Positions 15,430 through 25,363 of a stretch of DNA of 64,000 bases are shown one piece after another. The position numbers and the translations under genes are program-made. The notes beneath the pieces were generated by a model, which searched no databases, was not told the origin of the DNA, and saw only the letters and a program-made list of their open reading frames with translations. This DNA is from Hymenobacter jeongseonensis (lineage in GTDB: Bacteria > Bacteroidota > Bacteroidia > Cytophagales > Hymenobacteraceae). Location: the NCBI RefSeq assembly GCF_015694725.1, contig NZ_JADQDQ010000004.1, positions 434,001 through 498,000 of the forward strand, given 5' to 3'. Position 1 is the first letter of the stretch, and every line of letters begins with the position of its first letter.

Positions 15430-16350
15430 CTAAGCCACAGGGGAGGCCACAACGGCTTCGTGTGCCAGCGCGTGGGCCGCTTGCGCTTCTTTGCTCACGT
15501 AGAATTTCCGGGCGTGCATGTCGTACACGTTGCCTTTGGCCAGCACGTGCATGGTCACGTTCTCGACGGAAAGCACGGTGCCTTTTTTGGCGGCAGCGGC
15601 ATTGTTGTGCTGGATGGAATGCCCATCCATGATGATAACCAGGTTGGAACCAATGGTTTCGACCAGATTGCCTTGGGTGATAAGCACGCCGGTGTCTTCG
15701 CCCAGCCCGATGCCGATGAGCTTGGGGTGCAGCGCCACCGATTCGATGAGGCGCCCAAAGCGGCCGCGCTTCACAAAGTGCGAGTCGATAATGGCCGCGG
15801 GCAGCAGCCCCAGGCCGACGCCAATTTTCACGGCCCCTTTTAATAAAGCATCGGGCACGGAGCCGCCCCGAATCATGAGGTGCGACATGGCCATGGCCCC
15901 GGCGCTGGTGCCCGCAATCACGAAATGGGGTTCGGCGTGGTAGCGCTGGGTCATGCGGTCCAGGAAATCCGTTTCCCCAAACATTTCGCGCAGCCGCGAT
16001 TGGTTGCCGCCCGAAAACATGAGCACATCGGCGGCCAGCAAGCGCTCCAGGTACTCGGGCTGGCGAGCGTCTTCGGGGGTACGAATGTTCATGATGCCTA
16101 CGTTGTGGCAATTGAGCATGGCAAACGAACCCGTGTAAATAGGCCCAACTTCTTCCGGAATCATGGAAGCGGTGGTGATGACTTCGATGCGCGGGTCGAG
16201 CTTGCCGGTTTCGAGCACGATGCGCTTGAGGATGCCTAGCTCGAAAAAGTTGAGGTAGTATTTGCGGCGGGTGCGCGGGTTGGGGTAGGTGCCTTTGTCT
16301 TCGTTTCCGCCAACGGCGATGAGTTTACCAAGTGGGGTGATGCTTTTCAA
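15430..16350 (-). CDS. Cyanophycinase-like serine peptidase (family S51)
   Basis: 306 residues. GGNQ (114-117) and the nucleophile elbow IAGTSAGAMAM with Ser149 are the S51 signatures, followed by DSHF (189-192), which is conserved in cyanophycinases. Residues 205-260 (HPKLIGIGLGEDTGVLIT) match the rest of the fold. Cyanophycinase cuts the aspartate-arginine polymer cyanophycin into beta-aspartyl-arginine dipeptides; some relatives are general peptidases. The start is unambiguous. Neither a cyanophycin synthetase nor a signal peptide is visible, so an intracellular catabolic role on this or a related isopeptide is inferred. Confidence 0.9.
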   Translation of the reverse strand: MKSITPLGKLIAVGGNEDKGTYPNPRTRRKYYLNFFELGILKRIVLETGKLDPRIEVITTASMIPEEVGPIYTGSFAMLNCHNVGIMNIRTPEDARQPEYLERLLAADVLMFSGGNQSRLREMFGETDFLDRMTQRYHAEPHFVIAGTSAGAMAMSHLMIRGGSVPDALLKGAVKIGVGLGLLPAAIIDSHFVKRGRFGRLIESVALHPKLIGIGLGEDTGVLITQGNLVETIGSNLVIIMDGHSIQHNNAAAAKKGTVLSVENVTMHVLAKGNVYDMHARKFYVSKEAQAAHALAHEAVVASPVA

Positions 16351-16452
16351 CGGATATCTATCGTTACTGAGAAAATCAATTCAACGGTCGCCCAAGCGAC
16401 CAAGCAGGAGCGGAGCCCCGCGCAAAGTTCGGGCCGGATGCCCATTCATTCC

Positions 16453-18267
16453 CTAAACTAACAACGCATCGAGCGTGCCCGTGGCCACGGAGTGATAATT
16501 GGCTCGCGCTTCGGCATAAATTTTTCGGGCGCGGGCCCGGCCATCGGGCGTAGCCAGCAGCGCTCGGTAGAGCGGTACCAAAAATTTGCGCCGGCCCACG
16601 TGCCGCAGAAAATTCTCCAGGGCCGGGATTGCCTCGGCGTAGCCCACCCGCAAAGTATGCTGAAACCATGCGGTGAGAATCTCGGCATTGCCAGAGGTGG
16701 TAAAGGCAAAGGCGTGGTCGAGCTCCCGAAGCTGCTCGCCCGAAAGCGTGGGTGGCAGGCCGTGCAGAAAGTGCACCCACTCGTGGCTGCTCCAGCTAGC
16801 GGTTTCGGGCCGCAGGTCGGCAGGGGAGTTGCCCGCTTGCAGCCGCGCCAGAGTTTGGTCCACGGCTTCGAAGCGGTGGGCCGAAACTGCCGGGGCATTG
16901 GCGGGCAGGCCGGGGCCGTCAACCCACTCGCTCAACTGTAGCCGGGCTTCGAGCCCAGGCTCCTTGTTCAGGAGTTCGGCCCGGAGGTAGTCGAGGAAAG
17001 TTGCCGTGTCCATCGCCTGAAAACTGAAGCGGGCGAAGTACTCCTTAATAAAGGAGTCCAGTTGGGGCCGGCCAATGAGGCCTTCCAACGTGAGCAGCAG
17101 GGAGCAGCCCTTTTCGTACGCAATTTCGGTGAGGCCTTCGTCGGGGTCGCGGCCGGCTAGCGCTAGGCGCAGGTGGGTGTCGGGGCTGGTCGGGCCAATT
17201 TCCTGAAGGGTATGGTGCAGGGCGTCGCGCCCGAGTACCTGGAGCATATCGGCATAGTCCCGCCCATACAAATGTTCCATGATGCGGCGCTCGAAATACA
17301 CTGTGAATCCCTCATTCAGCCAGAAATCATTCCACGTTCCATTTGTAACTAGATTGCCCGACCAAGAATGTGCCAGCTCATGCGCCACCAAACTGGTCAG
17401 GCTACGGTCGCCTGCCAGAATTGTAGGTGTTACAAATGTTAACCTAGGGTTCTCCATCCCCCCGAACGGAAAGCTAGGAGGCAGCACCAGCAAATCGTAC
17501 CGTTCCCAGCGGTAGGGCCCGTAGAGCTGCTCGGCTGCGGCTACCATGTTTTCGAGGTCGGCAAACTCGTGGGTGGCTGCGGGCAGTGTAGCCGGCTCGG
17601 CGTAGATGCCGGTGCGGTGGCTAAGCGGAGCAAAGTCGAGGTCGCCGACGGCCAGGGCCATGAGGTAGGCCGGAATGGGCTCTACCATGCGGAAAAAATA
17701 CACGCCGGTGGCGTTGCGCTGCTGGGGGTTCTCGGCGCTCATCAGGGCCAGCAAATGGGCTGGCACGCGCACCCGCGCCTCGTAGGTGAAGCGGATGCCA
17801 GGAGAGTCCTGGCAAGGCAGCCAGGTACGCGCCAAGATGGCCTGCGACTGGGTGAAGAGGAACGGCTGGGGGCCGGCCGTCTGGGCCGGATGTAGCCATT
17901 GCAGGGCGGCGGCCGTGGGCGCGGTTCGGTAGCGAATGCGCAGGGCCGTTGTGGCCGGCGCCAGGGCAATGCGTAGCGCCTGGCCCAGGGTTGCATCGGG
18001 GGCGGCGAGCGAAAATTCAGCAGGAGTGGCATTCCCGTTCGCGTCCAGTCGGTCTACTGCTTCAATCGTTAAGTCACGCGTATCGAGCACCACTTCATTG
18101 GCCGCTTCCGGGTTGGCCAGCTCCCAGGTAGCGCTGCCGGCCAGCGTGTGGTTGTCAAAGTCAACCTTCAAGTCCAGCACCAGGTTCTGCACCCTGGCCG
18201 GGCTGCTGCCGGCGTAGCTGTGGGGGTCGGGAGAAAGGTTGGTAATCGCAGGAATGGAAGACGCCAT
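16453..18267 (-). CDS. M1 family metallo-aminopeptidase (leukotriene A4 hydrolase-like)
   Basis: 604 residues from the ATG at 18267 (MASSIPAITNLSPDPHSY). The GAMEN-type motif is GGMENPRLTF (269 onward). The zinc site is HELAHSWSG (His296, His300) with WLNEGFTVYFE supplying Glu319. The C-terminal third is helical, as in LTA4H and cold-active M1 enzymes, and the size fits that subfamily. No signal peptide is evident, so it acts in the cytoplasm removing N-terminal residues from peptides. It lies 102 bp upstream of the cyanophycinase-like gene on the same strand and may be co-transcribed with it. Confidence 0.92.
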   Translation of the reverse strand: MASSIPAITNLSPDPHSYAGSSPARVQNLVLDLKVDFDNHTLAGSATWELANPEAANEVVLDTRDLTIEAVDRLDANGNATPAEFSLAAPDATLGQALRIALAPATTALRIRYRTAPTAAALQWLHPAQTAGPQPFLFTQSQAILARTWLPCQDSPGIRFTYEARVRVPAHLLALMSAENPQQRNATGVYFFRMVEPIPAYLMALAVGDLDFAPLSHRTGIYAEPATLPAATHEFADLENMVAAAEQLYGPYRWERYDLLVLPPSFPFGGMENPRLTFVTPTILAGDRSLTSLVAHELAHSWSGNLVTNGTWNDFWLNEGFTVYFERRIMEHLYGRDYADMLQVLGRDALHHTLQEIGPTSPDTHLRLALAGRDPDEGLTEIAYEKGCSLLLTLEGLIGRPQLDSFIKEYFARFSFQAMDTATFLDYLRAELLNKEPGLEARLQLSEWVDGPGLPANAPAVSAHRFEAVDQTLARLQAGNSPADLRPETASWSSHEWVHFLHGLPPTLSGEQLRELDHAFAFTTSGNAEILTAWFQHTLRVGYAEAIPALENFLRHVGRRKFLVPLYRALLATPDGRARARKIYAEARANYHSVATGTLDALLV

Positions 18268-18635
18268 GGGGAAGAGGTGAAAAGGGGCGGGGAGAAAAAC
18301 CAAAAAAATGCCGGAGGCGTGCTGGAATGAGGAGCAAAGAAGTTCTACCGCCCCTGCATTGATGGCAATTGCCTGATAATTTGTGAGTCAGATGGCAAAC
18401 CTGGGGTAGCCCCTTCCGAAATGTTTGGCTAAAACACGGGAGTTCGGGCTTCGTCCATTGCACCTAAATGCTTTGCCGTACGAACGCGGGCCGGATTAAG
18501 GTCGTTAGTAAGGCAAGGGCTGCCTTGGGTTTGCGTACTTTGCATCCGTTTGGACTGCCTCCGGGTGCTGTCCGGCGCAACCTCGCTTCCCGCTTCGCAG
18601 TACAATGCCCGCTCGTGGCAACGGCCCGAGGTTTT
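18268..18635. other. Divergent intergenic region
   Basis: A 368-bp gap between the M1 aminopeptidase (minus) and the L,D-transpeptidase (plus). It contains a TACTTTG promoter-like box at 18536-18542, about 94 bp before the transpeptidase start, implying a long leader. No convincing gene or repeat is seen. Confidence 0.45.
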
Positions 18636-20441
18636 ATGTCTTCTTTGTATTTAAATTCTTCAATGTATTCCTTCTTTCGTTTCACTTCTTTGTTCTGGGT
18701 GTTGCTGGTCGCACTAGGCAGCGTTTCGCTGCAATCGTGCGGCTCCGACTCGTCCAGCGCGTCTGGCGATGCCAAGAACGGCGCGACGGGTGGCCTGTTC
18801 GCGTCGAACCCTGGCCCCCAGCCTCGTCTTGATAGTACCTACATCATCAACACGCTCCGGGCCGCGCCGGCTTTTAAGCCGCAACTGCTCGCCGCCCGCC
18901 GGTTTTACCGCGACCGTAATTTCCAATTGGCTTGGTTTAAGGACCACAAGCCGGTGCCTCAGGTACAGACTTTACAGGATATTATTGCTAAAGCACAGGA
19001 GGAGGGACTAGACCCTAAGACATACCAGACTAAGGACTTTAAAAAGCTGTTTGCCGACTTGGAAGCAGCGCAATCCGATACAACCCGCCGCAATGCCCTG
19101 GAGCGCGAGATAGACGTGGCCCTCACGGGCACATACATGCAGTGGGGGTCCGACTTTTACCGGGGCATTGCCAATCCGCGCGATTCGAAGAATACCGCGT
19201 GGCAGGTAAAGCCCAACAAAATCAAGCTCCACAAGGCCCTGCTTACTTTTCTGGGCGAGCGCAAAAGCCGGTACAACTACTACGAATTTGCGCCCTTGCA
19301 TCCCGAATACGATAACCTGCGCAAGGCCCTGGCGGCCTATCGGGAGCAGGAGCGGGCCGGGGGATGGCCGGTATTGCCCGCCTCGCTAAAACTGCGTCCG
19401 GGGCAGGCCTCGCCCGCCGTGCCGGCCTTGCGGCAGCGGCTTTGGGGTGGTGCCGGAAGCCCGGGGAAAGCCCAGCCTGCTTCGGCGCCCGTAGCTACGC
19501 CGGTATCGCTTCGGGATAGTGCCAAGGCTGGCATTGCCGCCGTGCCCGCCCAACAGGTATACGACCCCGAACTGGTGAATGCCGTGAAGGCTTTCCAGAG
19601 CGACGCCGGACTGCGGCCTGATGGCGTGGTGGGCGGCGAGACGCTGACTGCGCTCAATGTGCCCATAGGTACCCGCATCGACCAGATAATTCTGAACATG
19701 GAGCGCTGGCGCTGGCTCCCCAAACGCTTCGAGCCAAACTATCTGCTGGTGAATATTCCGGAGTACACCCTGCACGTAGTGGAGGAAAACAAGGAGGTTT
19801 TTACGATGCCGGTCATCGTTGGCAAGGCCCTGAACGAAACCCCCATCTTCAGCGATAAAATGGAGTTTGTGGTGCTTTCGCCCTACTGGAACGTGCCCTT
19901 CAGCATCATCGAAAACGAGCTCCGCAGCAAGCTGGTGGCCAACCCCAACTACCTCGACCGGCTCGATATGGAGGTCGTGAAAGGCTGGGGCGCCAAGGCT
20001 ACGCCCGTCGACCCCGCCTCCATTGACTGGGCCAACGTGACGAAGGAGACATTCAAGTACACCCTGCGTCGCCGGCCGGGACCCAAAAATGACTTGGGCG
20101 AAGTGAAGTTTATTTTCCCCAATTCCAATGATATCTACCTGCACGACACTCCCCACGACGAGCTGTTTTCACAGACCAATCGCAGCTTTAGCCACGGGTG
20201 TGTGCGGGTAAAAGAGCCCATTAAACTGGCTACCTACCTCCTCCGGAACAAGCCCGGCTGGGACCAGGCTACCATCTTGGATACCATTTCGCGGCGCCGC
20301 GAAAAATACGTTACCCTCAAGGAGAAGCTGCCTGTTTACCTGGTGTATTTCACTGCTTGGGCCGATGCCGACGGGCACCCCCACTTCCGGAAAGACATCT
20401 ACGGCCACGACAAAGAACTAGCGCGCGAGTACTTCGATTAG
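18636..20441 (+). CDS. L,D-transpeptidase lipoprotein (YcbB-like)
   Basis: 601 residues from the ATG at 18636. A lipoprotein signal ends at SVSLQSC with Cys35, followed by a Ser/Asp linker. A scaffold domain (about 65-290) leads to a peptidoglycan-binding helix bundle (QVYDPELVNAVKAFQSDAGL). The YkuD catalytic domain ends in SHGCVRVKEP with Cys522 as nucleophile and its preceding His and Gly. The enzyme forms 3-3 peptide cross-links or attaches proteins to peptidoglycan in the periplasm. The layout equals E. coli YcbB (LdtD), but lipid-anchored. An alternative start at the Met nine residues later is possible. It is monocistronic, with a terminator after it. Confidence 0.92.
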   Translation: MSSLYLNSSMYSFFRFTSLFWVLLVALGSVSLQSCGSDSSSASGDAKNGATGGLFASNPGPQPRLDSTYIINTLRAAPAFKPQLLAARRFYRDRNFQLAWFKDHKPVPQVQTLQDIIAKAQEEGLDPKTYQTKDFKKLFADLEAAQSDTTRRNALEREIDVALTGTYMQWGSDFYRGIANPRDSKNTAWQVKPNKIKLHKALLTFLGERKSRYNYYEFAPLHPEYDNLRKALAAYREQERAGGWPVLPASLKLRPGQASPAVPALRQRLWGGAGSPGKAQPASAPVATPVSLRDSAKAGIAAVPAQQVYDPELVNAVKAFQSDAGLRPDGVVGGETLTALNVPIGTRIDQIILNMERWRWLPKRFEPNYLLVNIPEYTLHVVEENKEVFTMPVIVGKALNETPIFSDKMEFVVLSPYWNVPFSIIENELRSKLVANPNYLDRLDMEVVKGWGAKATPVDPASIDWANVTKETFKYTLRRRPGPKNDLGEVKFIFPNSNDIYLHDTPHDELFSQTNRSFSHGCVRVKEPIKLATYLLRNKPGWDQATILDTISRRREKYVTLKEKLPVYLVYFTAWADADGHPHFRKDIYGHDKELAREYFD

Positions 20442-20513
20442 GCGTTTGCCAAACCAGCCAGTCGCAACAGACGTCTTGCTGGTTTGGTTTGTGAGCAGAT
20501 ACCTGGACATATT

Positions 20514-20545
20514 AAAGCCCGGCAACTTATCAGTTGCCGGGCTTT
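20514..20545 (+). terminator. Intrinsic terminator of the L,D-transpeptidase gene
   Basis: Arms aaagcccggcaact (20514-20527) and its complement (20532-20545), followed by further T. An outer weaker inverted repeat (20451-20458 with 20478-20485) precedes it. Confidence 0.85.
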
Positions 20546-20742
20546 TTTTATGGTTGATAACGATAGAGCCACAAGCAATAAATAAGCTTGTTAGGTTGAT
20601 TACAATTATAAACGCAGCACAGAGGTTGTCCATAGTGGCTTAGAATAAATTGATGAACAAATGTAAACCACCTAATTCAAAATCCAAACTATTTGTAAAT
20701 TATTTTTGAAAATCTTTTTCAGCATAAAAAGATTAGATGTAG

Positions 20743-20750
20743 TACATTTG
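20743..20750 (+). promoter_or_regulatory. -7 box TACATTTG of the HTH regulator gene
   Basis: A perfect TAnnTTTG, 18 bp upstream of the ATG at 20769, within an AT-rich stretch unlike the surrounding DNA. No good -33 TTG at the usual distance. Confidence 0.6.
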
Positions 20751-20768
20751 TAACTATTACAGTGTGCT

Positions 20769-21473
20769 ATGGTCGAGCGTATTCGAAAGTTGCTGGAATC
20801 CCGCCAACTTACTCCTACTCAATTTGCCGATGCCATTGGCATTGCGCGGCCTATTGTCAGCCACATTTTATCGGGCCGGAACAAGCCCAGTCTGGAAGTC
20901 GTGCAGCGCATTTTGGCAGCCATGCCGGAGTTGTCCATGCCTTGGCTCCTAAATGGTACGGGGCCCATGTTGGCCAGTGCTATTCCCAGCGCTTCTCCTG
21001 AGTTGCGACCGGCGCCTTCGCCAGTTACTCCGCCGGTGCTACCTGTCGAGCAAAAGCTTCAGCAGCAGGTGCTAGTGCCGGTAGATGCACCTACTATGCG
21101 TGAAGTTCCAGCTACGGCCACACGTGCTAGGCGTACCCCAAACATTACGAGCATAGAGGGGGGTACTCCTCCCCCTATTAGTAAGACGGCACCCAAGCGG
21201 TTTGCTCTGCCCAAAATAGTGGCTCCGCAAGCGATGGTGCGGGAAAATGCCCCGCTCACGCCAGTTTTGCCGAATCCTGAGGCTGCAATTCCCCCCTCAG
21301 AAAGAACCGCTGCCCCTCAACCTGCGGCTGCTAGTACGGCAGAGGCTTCGTTTAGTCCATCCACTGATACGAATCCAACGGCTGCTGCCCTTTTTGCTGG
21401 GGCAGACAAGCCAATTCGCCGGATTGTGATTTTCTATCGTGACGGCTCCTTCGCAGATTACCAACCCGAGTAG
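20769..21473 (+). CDS. Cro/CI-type helix-turn-helix protein with long disordered tail
   Basis: 234 residues. Residues 1-62 are an HTH_3 domain: MVERIRKLLESRQLTPTQFA, then DAIGIARPIVSHILSGRNKP, where GIARPIVSHILSGR is the recognition helix region, and VVQRILAAMPELSMPWLLNG. Residues 70-210 are rich in Pro, Ala and Thr and should be disordered. The last 20 residues form a short strand-like motif IRRIVIFYRDGSFADYQPE. Proteins with this HTH plus low-complexity tail plus terminal YxDGxFxxY strand are widespread in Hymenobacter-like genomes but uncharacterised. It probably binds DNA as a dimer. It is monocistronic and sits beside a gene-poor AT-rich stretch. Confidence 0.82.
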   Translation: MVERIRKLLESRQLTPTQFADAIGIARPIVSHILSGRNKPSLEVVQRILAAMPELSMPWLLNGTGPMLASAIPSASPELRPAPSPVTPPVLPVEQKLQQQVLVPVDAPTMREVPATATRARRTPNITSIEGGTPPPISKTAPKRFALPKIVAPQAMVRENAPLTPVLPNPEAAIPPSERTAAPQPAAASTAEASFSPSTDTNPTAAALFAGADKPIRRIVIFYRDGSFADYQPE

Positions 21474-22449
21474 CTGCTCATGCCACGTGGCTGATGTGAG
21501 GGAGTGAAGTGGCACTACACTGCTTTCAATAGTAAGCCAAGAATCGGTTGATGATTCAATCGGACGCCCTTCTTATGCCTGCCCAGTACTAAATGGGGGT
21601 TTCGAATTGTGCTTGCCGTTTTAATGAGATTATCGCAGACTGAATCTGCCTTTCTGTAGGGAGAGCTGCCTTAAACCCACGAGCTTTTACTGGCTGTTCA
21701 ATCGGTAATTCCCATTGAGCCAATCCATAATCAACCCGGGTTTGCGTAGGACGCGTTGAACGTGGGTAGTGTCGGATTAATACAATTTGGCAGTATGCCA
21801 ATGCTCACAATTGAGCCGAGGGATAGGAAGAGTAAGCTGCGCTTAGTACAGGATATGTATTGATATATTTAGCTTAAATGCTTGCTAACTTTTATAGGGT
21901 AAAATTCAAGTCTAATAATATCCAGAAAAATTTAGTTTTAAACGCTTGTTAATCAATAATTTTAATATGCCTAACGAAAGTAGTGGTTATGATAAAATAT
22001 AGCCTTTTTTAACCTGCTTAAGAGCTGATATTATCCTTTCAAAAACTAACGATTATGGGTCTGGATTCTGAGCCCTTGTTGGGAAAAGTAGCCTGCCATG
22101 CTAATTTTATAAGCTGACGGACAGCGCCAATAAACAACACTTATTTCGAATAGAATTGACTGTGCATACTAAGCTGTTGAGCGACGCAATAGCATCTGGT
22201 TTGCTCATTTTAGTCAGTTGGGTTTGTGGCGTTTTTCCTGTAATGAACCTGAAGGCCATGTGCCCGCTAGGAGCTTTTGTGTTGCATAGCCATACGACCC
22301 TACAACGGCGACAACTAGGCTTGTTGTCAATTGTAAAGAGTGTGCACGACTCGGTTCGACGGCTTTTGCCAGGACCATTCCCACCATTTAGAACGTGCCT
22401 GGCAGTGAGCAGTGCTCCAGAACGACAACGCTCCGACTTGCATGGGTGG
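21474..22449. other. Gene-poor region including an AT-rich island
   Basis: Nearly 1 kb without a convincing gene. A minus-strand frame at 21589-21801 begins IVLIRHYPRS and faintly recalls the start of a histidine-phosphatase, but it has only a TTG start and no C-terminal half; it is probably debris. From about 21810 to 22080 the DNA is strikingly AT-rich against the roughly 60 percent GC of the window. The remainder up to the promoter at 22450 shows no recognisable coding sequence. Confidence 0.5.
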
Positions 22450-22480
22450 TTGTCGAATTGGTGACGAGAGGTTACCTTCG
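22450..22480 (+). promoter_or_regulatory. Full -33/-7 promoter of the small lipoprotein gene
   Basis: TTG at 22450-22452, a 20-base spacer, then TACCTTCG at 22473-22480, four bases before the ATG at 22485. The spacing fits the Bacteroidota vegetative promoter and the mRNA would be leaderless. Confidence 0.65.
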
Positions 22481-22484
22481 CACC

Positions 22485-22661
22485 ATGAAACTGTTCCGCA
22501 CTAATCTCTGGTTGGCCGCTACCGCGGCAATGTTGCTCACCGCCTCCTGCGCCCAGGCCCCAGACGCTGAGAAAGACCCCTCGGCCGATGCTGCTTACAA
22601 GCGCGAACACCGTGCTGAAGGATACCGCGAGGCGCAGCGCTCTAACGTCACACGTCAATAA
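22485..22661 (+). CDS. Small lipoprotein of unknown function, 58 residues
   Basis: A 58-residue frame: MKLFRTNLWLAATAAMLLTA with lipobox LTASC (Cys22), then a charged tail (DAEKDPSADAAYKREHRAEG). It should be cleaved and lipid-modified, leaving only 37 polar residues. A start at 22395 is open but has no support, whereas the ATG at 22485 directly follows a promoter. A terminator follows. No family recognised. Confidence 0.72.
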   Translation: MKLFRTNLWLAATAAMLLTASCAQAPDAEKDPSADAAYKREHRAEGYREAQRSNVTRQ

Positions 22662-22718
22662 TCTTAAAGCGACTGGCTGCTTCGTTGAAGCAACGGTTGT
22701 CTTTAGCAGCTCGCAATA

Positions 22719-22754
22719 AAAAAGCCCCTACCAAATTTTTGGCAGGGGCTTTTT
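22719..22754. terminator. Bidirectional intrinsic terminator
   Basis: Arms 22719-22732 and 22741-22754 pair with one mismatch (AAAAAGCCCCTACC against GGCAGGGGCTTTTT), between the small lipoprotein (plus) and the convergent hypothetical gene ending at 22823. Confidence 0.82.
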
Positions 22755-22822
22755 GCGTTTTGGCAAGTTTCGGTGGCTCCAAGCCGTAACCGCTTTCAAC
22801 GGTACCGGCTGGGGCAGAGCGG

Positions 22823-23314
22823 CTACTCCGCAACCCCAGCAAAAGCTGGGTTGAGCACCGGACGGTTGTCGAAGCTGGGCAGGGTGATGCCGGCCAACAG
22901 GTCGCGCTCCAGCAAGTCGGCCCAGGTGCGCAGGTAGAGCACCACGTCGTCGCGTTGGTTGTGGCGCAGGGCATCGCGGCGCTCGAAGGGAATGGCGGCC
23001 CGGATAGCCGGGTCAGAAATCTTCTCTAGGTGCGTGAGGTCGGCGCGGGAAAAGCCGAGGGCCAGCATCTCGTCGATGGTTTGGTCGATGGGCAGGCCGC
23101 TCGTGGGGCAGTAGTCGATGAGCTGCCGCTCCCAGTCGCCGTAGCGCTGCATGGCGCGGGCATGAATCTCGGCTTTGGTGAGGCGCGTGACGGTTTGGGC
23201 AAGGTGGCCGCAGTTGCAGCTGCCCATGTGGCCCCACTGGTAGGGCGCTTGGGTGGCGAGGCGCTGCGCCGTGGCGCGCAGGGCTTGAATAACGGGAAGC
23301 GTGGGCTGGGCCAT
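22823..23314 (-). CDS. Conserved hypothetical protein with GSCNCGH motif
   Basis: 163 residues from the ATG at 23314 (MAQPTLPVIQALRATAQRLA); a longer frame starting at 23413 runs through a terminator hairpin and is rejected. The protein is largely helical. The one conspicuous motif is HMGSCNCGHLAQ (about 29-40), two Cys and two His close together, which could bind a metal. A second motif, DYCPTSGLPIDQTIDEML, follows at about 68. I do not recognise the family beyond a conserved Bacteroidota protein. It is monocistronic between two terminators. Confidence 0.75.
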   Translation of the reverse strand: MAQPTLPVIQALRATAQRLATQAPYQWGHMGSCNCGHLAQTVTRLTKAEIHARAMQRYGDWERQLIDYCPTSGLPIDQTIDEMLALGFSRADLTHLEKISDPAIRAAIPFERRDALRHNQRDDVVLYLRTWADLLERDLLAGITLPSFDNRPVLNPAFAGVAE

Positions 23315-23362
23315 AGGAGACAAACAGAAATAAATCAGGAGCAAAAGCACGTAATCTGCCCT

Positions 23363-23410
23363 AAAAAGCCAGATGGCCCGGAAAAAGTTTTCCGGGCCAT
23401 CTGGCTTTTT
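23363..23410. terminator. Bidirectional terminator with a perfect 23-bp stem
   Basis: Arms 23363-23385 and 23388-23410 are exact complements with a two-base gap, A tract at one end and T tract at the other. It lies between the upstream end of the GSCNCGH gene and the end of the helicase gene. Confidence 0.85.
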
Positions 23411-23439
23411 CATTGGTATGGTGCCTCAATACAAGAAAT

Positions 23440-23530
23440 GTCATGCTGAGCTTGTCGAAGCAGCTCTATCGCATTACTAAATATGATTAGTTGCGCGTTA
23501 GAGCTGCTTCGACCCCGCTCAGCATGTCGT
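23440..23530. repeat. Interspersed palindromic repeat (CATGCTGAGC / TCGAAGCAGCTCTA type)
   Basis: Left arm 23440-23470 and right arm 23498-23530 are imperfect complements sharing CATGCTGAGC and TCGAAGCAGCTCTA, with an AT-rich loop of about 27 bases. A related hairpin with the core CTGAG and CGAAGCATCTTA lies at 30102-30227. It is non-coding and has the size of a REP or MITE-like element. Confidence 0.75.
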
Positions 23531-23553
23531 TCTTCTAATCAATTCAGAATTAT

Positions 23554-25044
<1,491 letters not shown>

Positions 25045-25363
25045 GTAAGATGTTTAGTAGTTGGGGTGGAGCAATAAGTGCTCGACCCCGAAGAAATTAG
25101 TAGCGGACTAAGGCCCGCAGCCTGTGAAGTGGAGCCTACGCGGTGGCATAAGCCGGCATAGCCACGCCGGACGGTGCCAGGCGTGGGCGGGGTTGGCGGC
25201 TCGTCGGAGGCCGTCAGATTCCCTGAATGAAGAGGAATTGGAATGAGGTGCGCTTACTTCGCGGAGACAGCCGAGGCGCGGGGCTTTGCCCGACGCAGCC
25301 GGGCAGCGGGCTGCTCCGACGGCGGCCCTGGTTTCAACAAAGGTACAACACAGTAATCCGAAC
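25045..25363. other. Intergenic region, nothing recognised
   Basis: 319 bp between the divergent helicase and NUDIX genes. It is GC-rich, with no coding potential, clear promoter box or repeat that I can support. Confidence 0.4.

Noticed and set aside
21589..21801. A 70-residue minus-strand frame starting with an IVLIRHYPRS-like segment
   Set aside because: It resembles only the first strand of histidine phosphatases, lacks the RHG signature and the rest of the fold, and has only a TTG start. Treated as debris.
22107..22658. A 183-residue minus-strand frame overlapping the small lipoprotein
   Set aside because: The plus-strand lipoprotein has a promoter, a lipobox and a terminator; the minus frame has none of these and no motif.
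23315..23413. N-terminal extension of the GSCNCGH protein
   Set aside because: The extra frame runs through a 23-bp terminator hairpin, so the ATG at 23314 is a better start.
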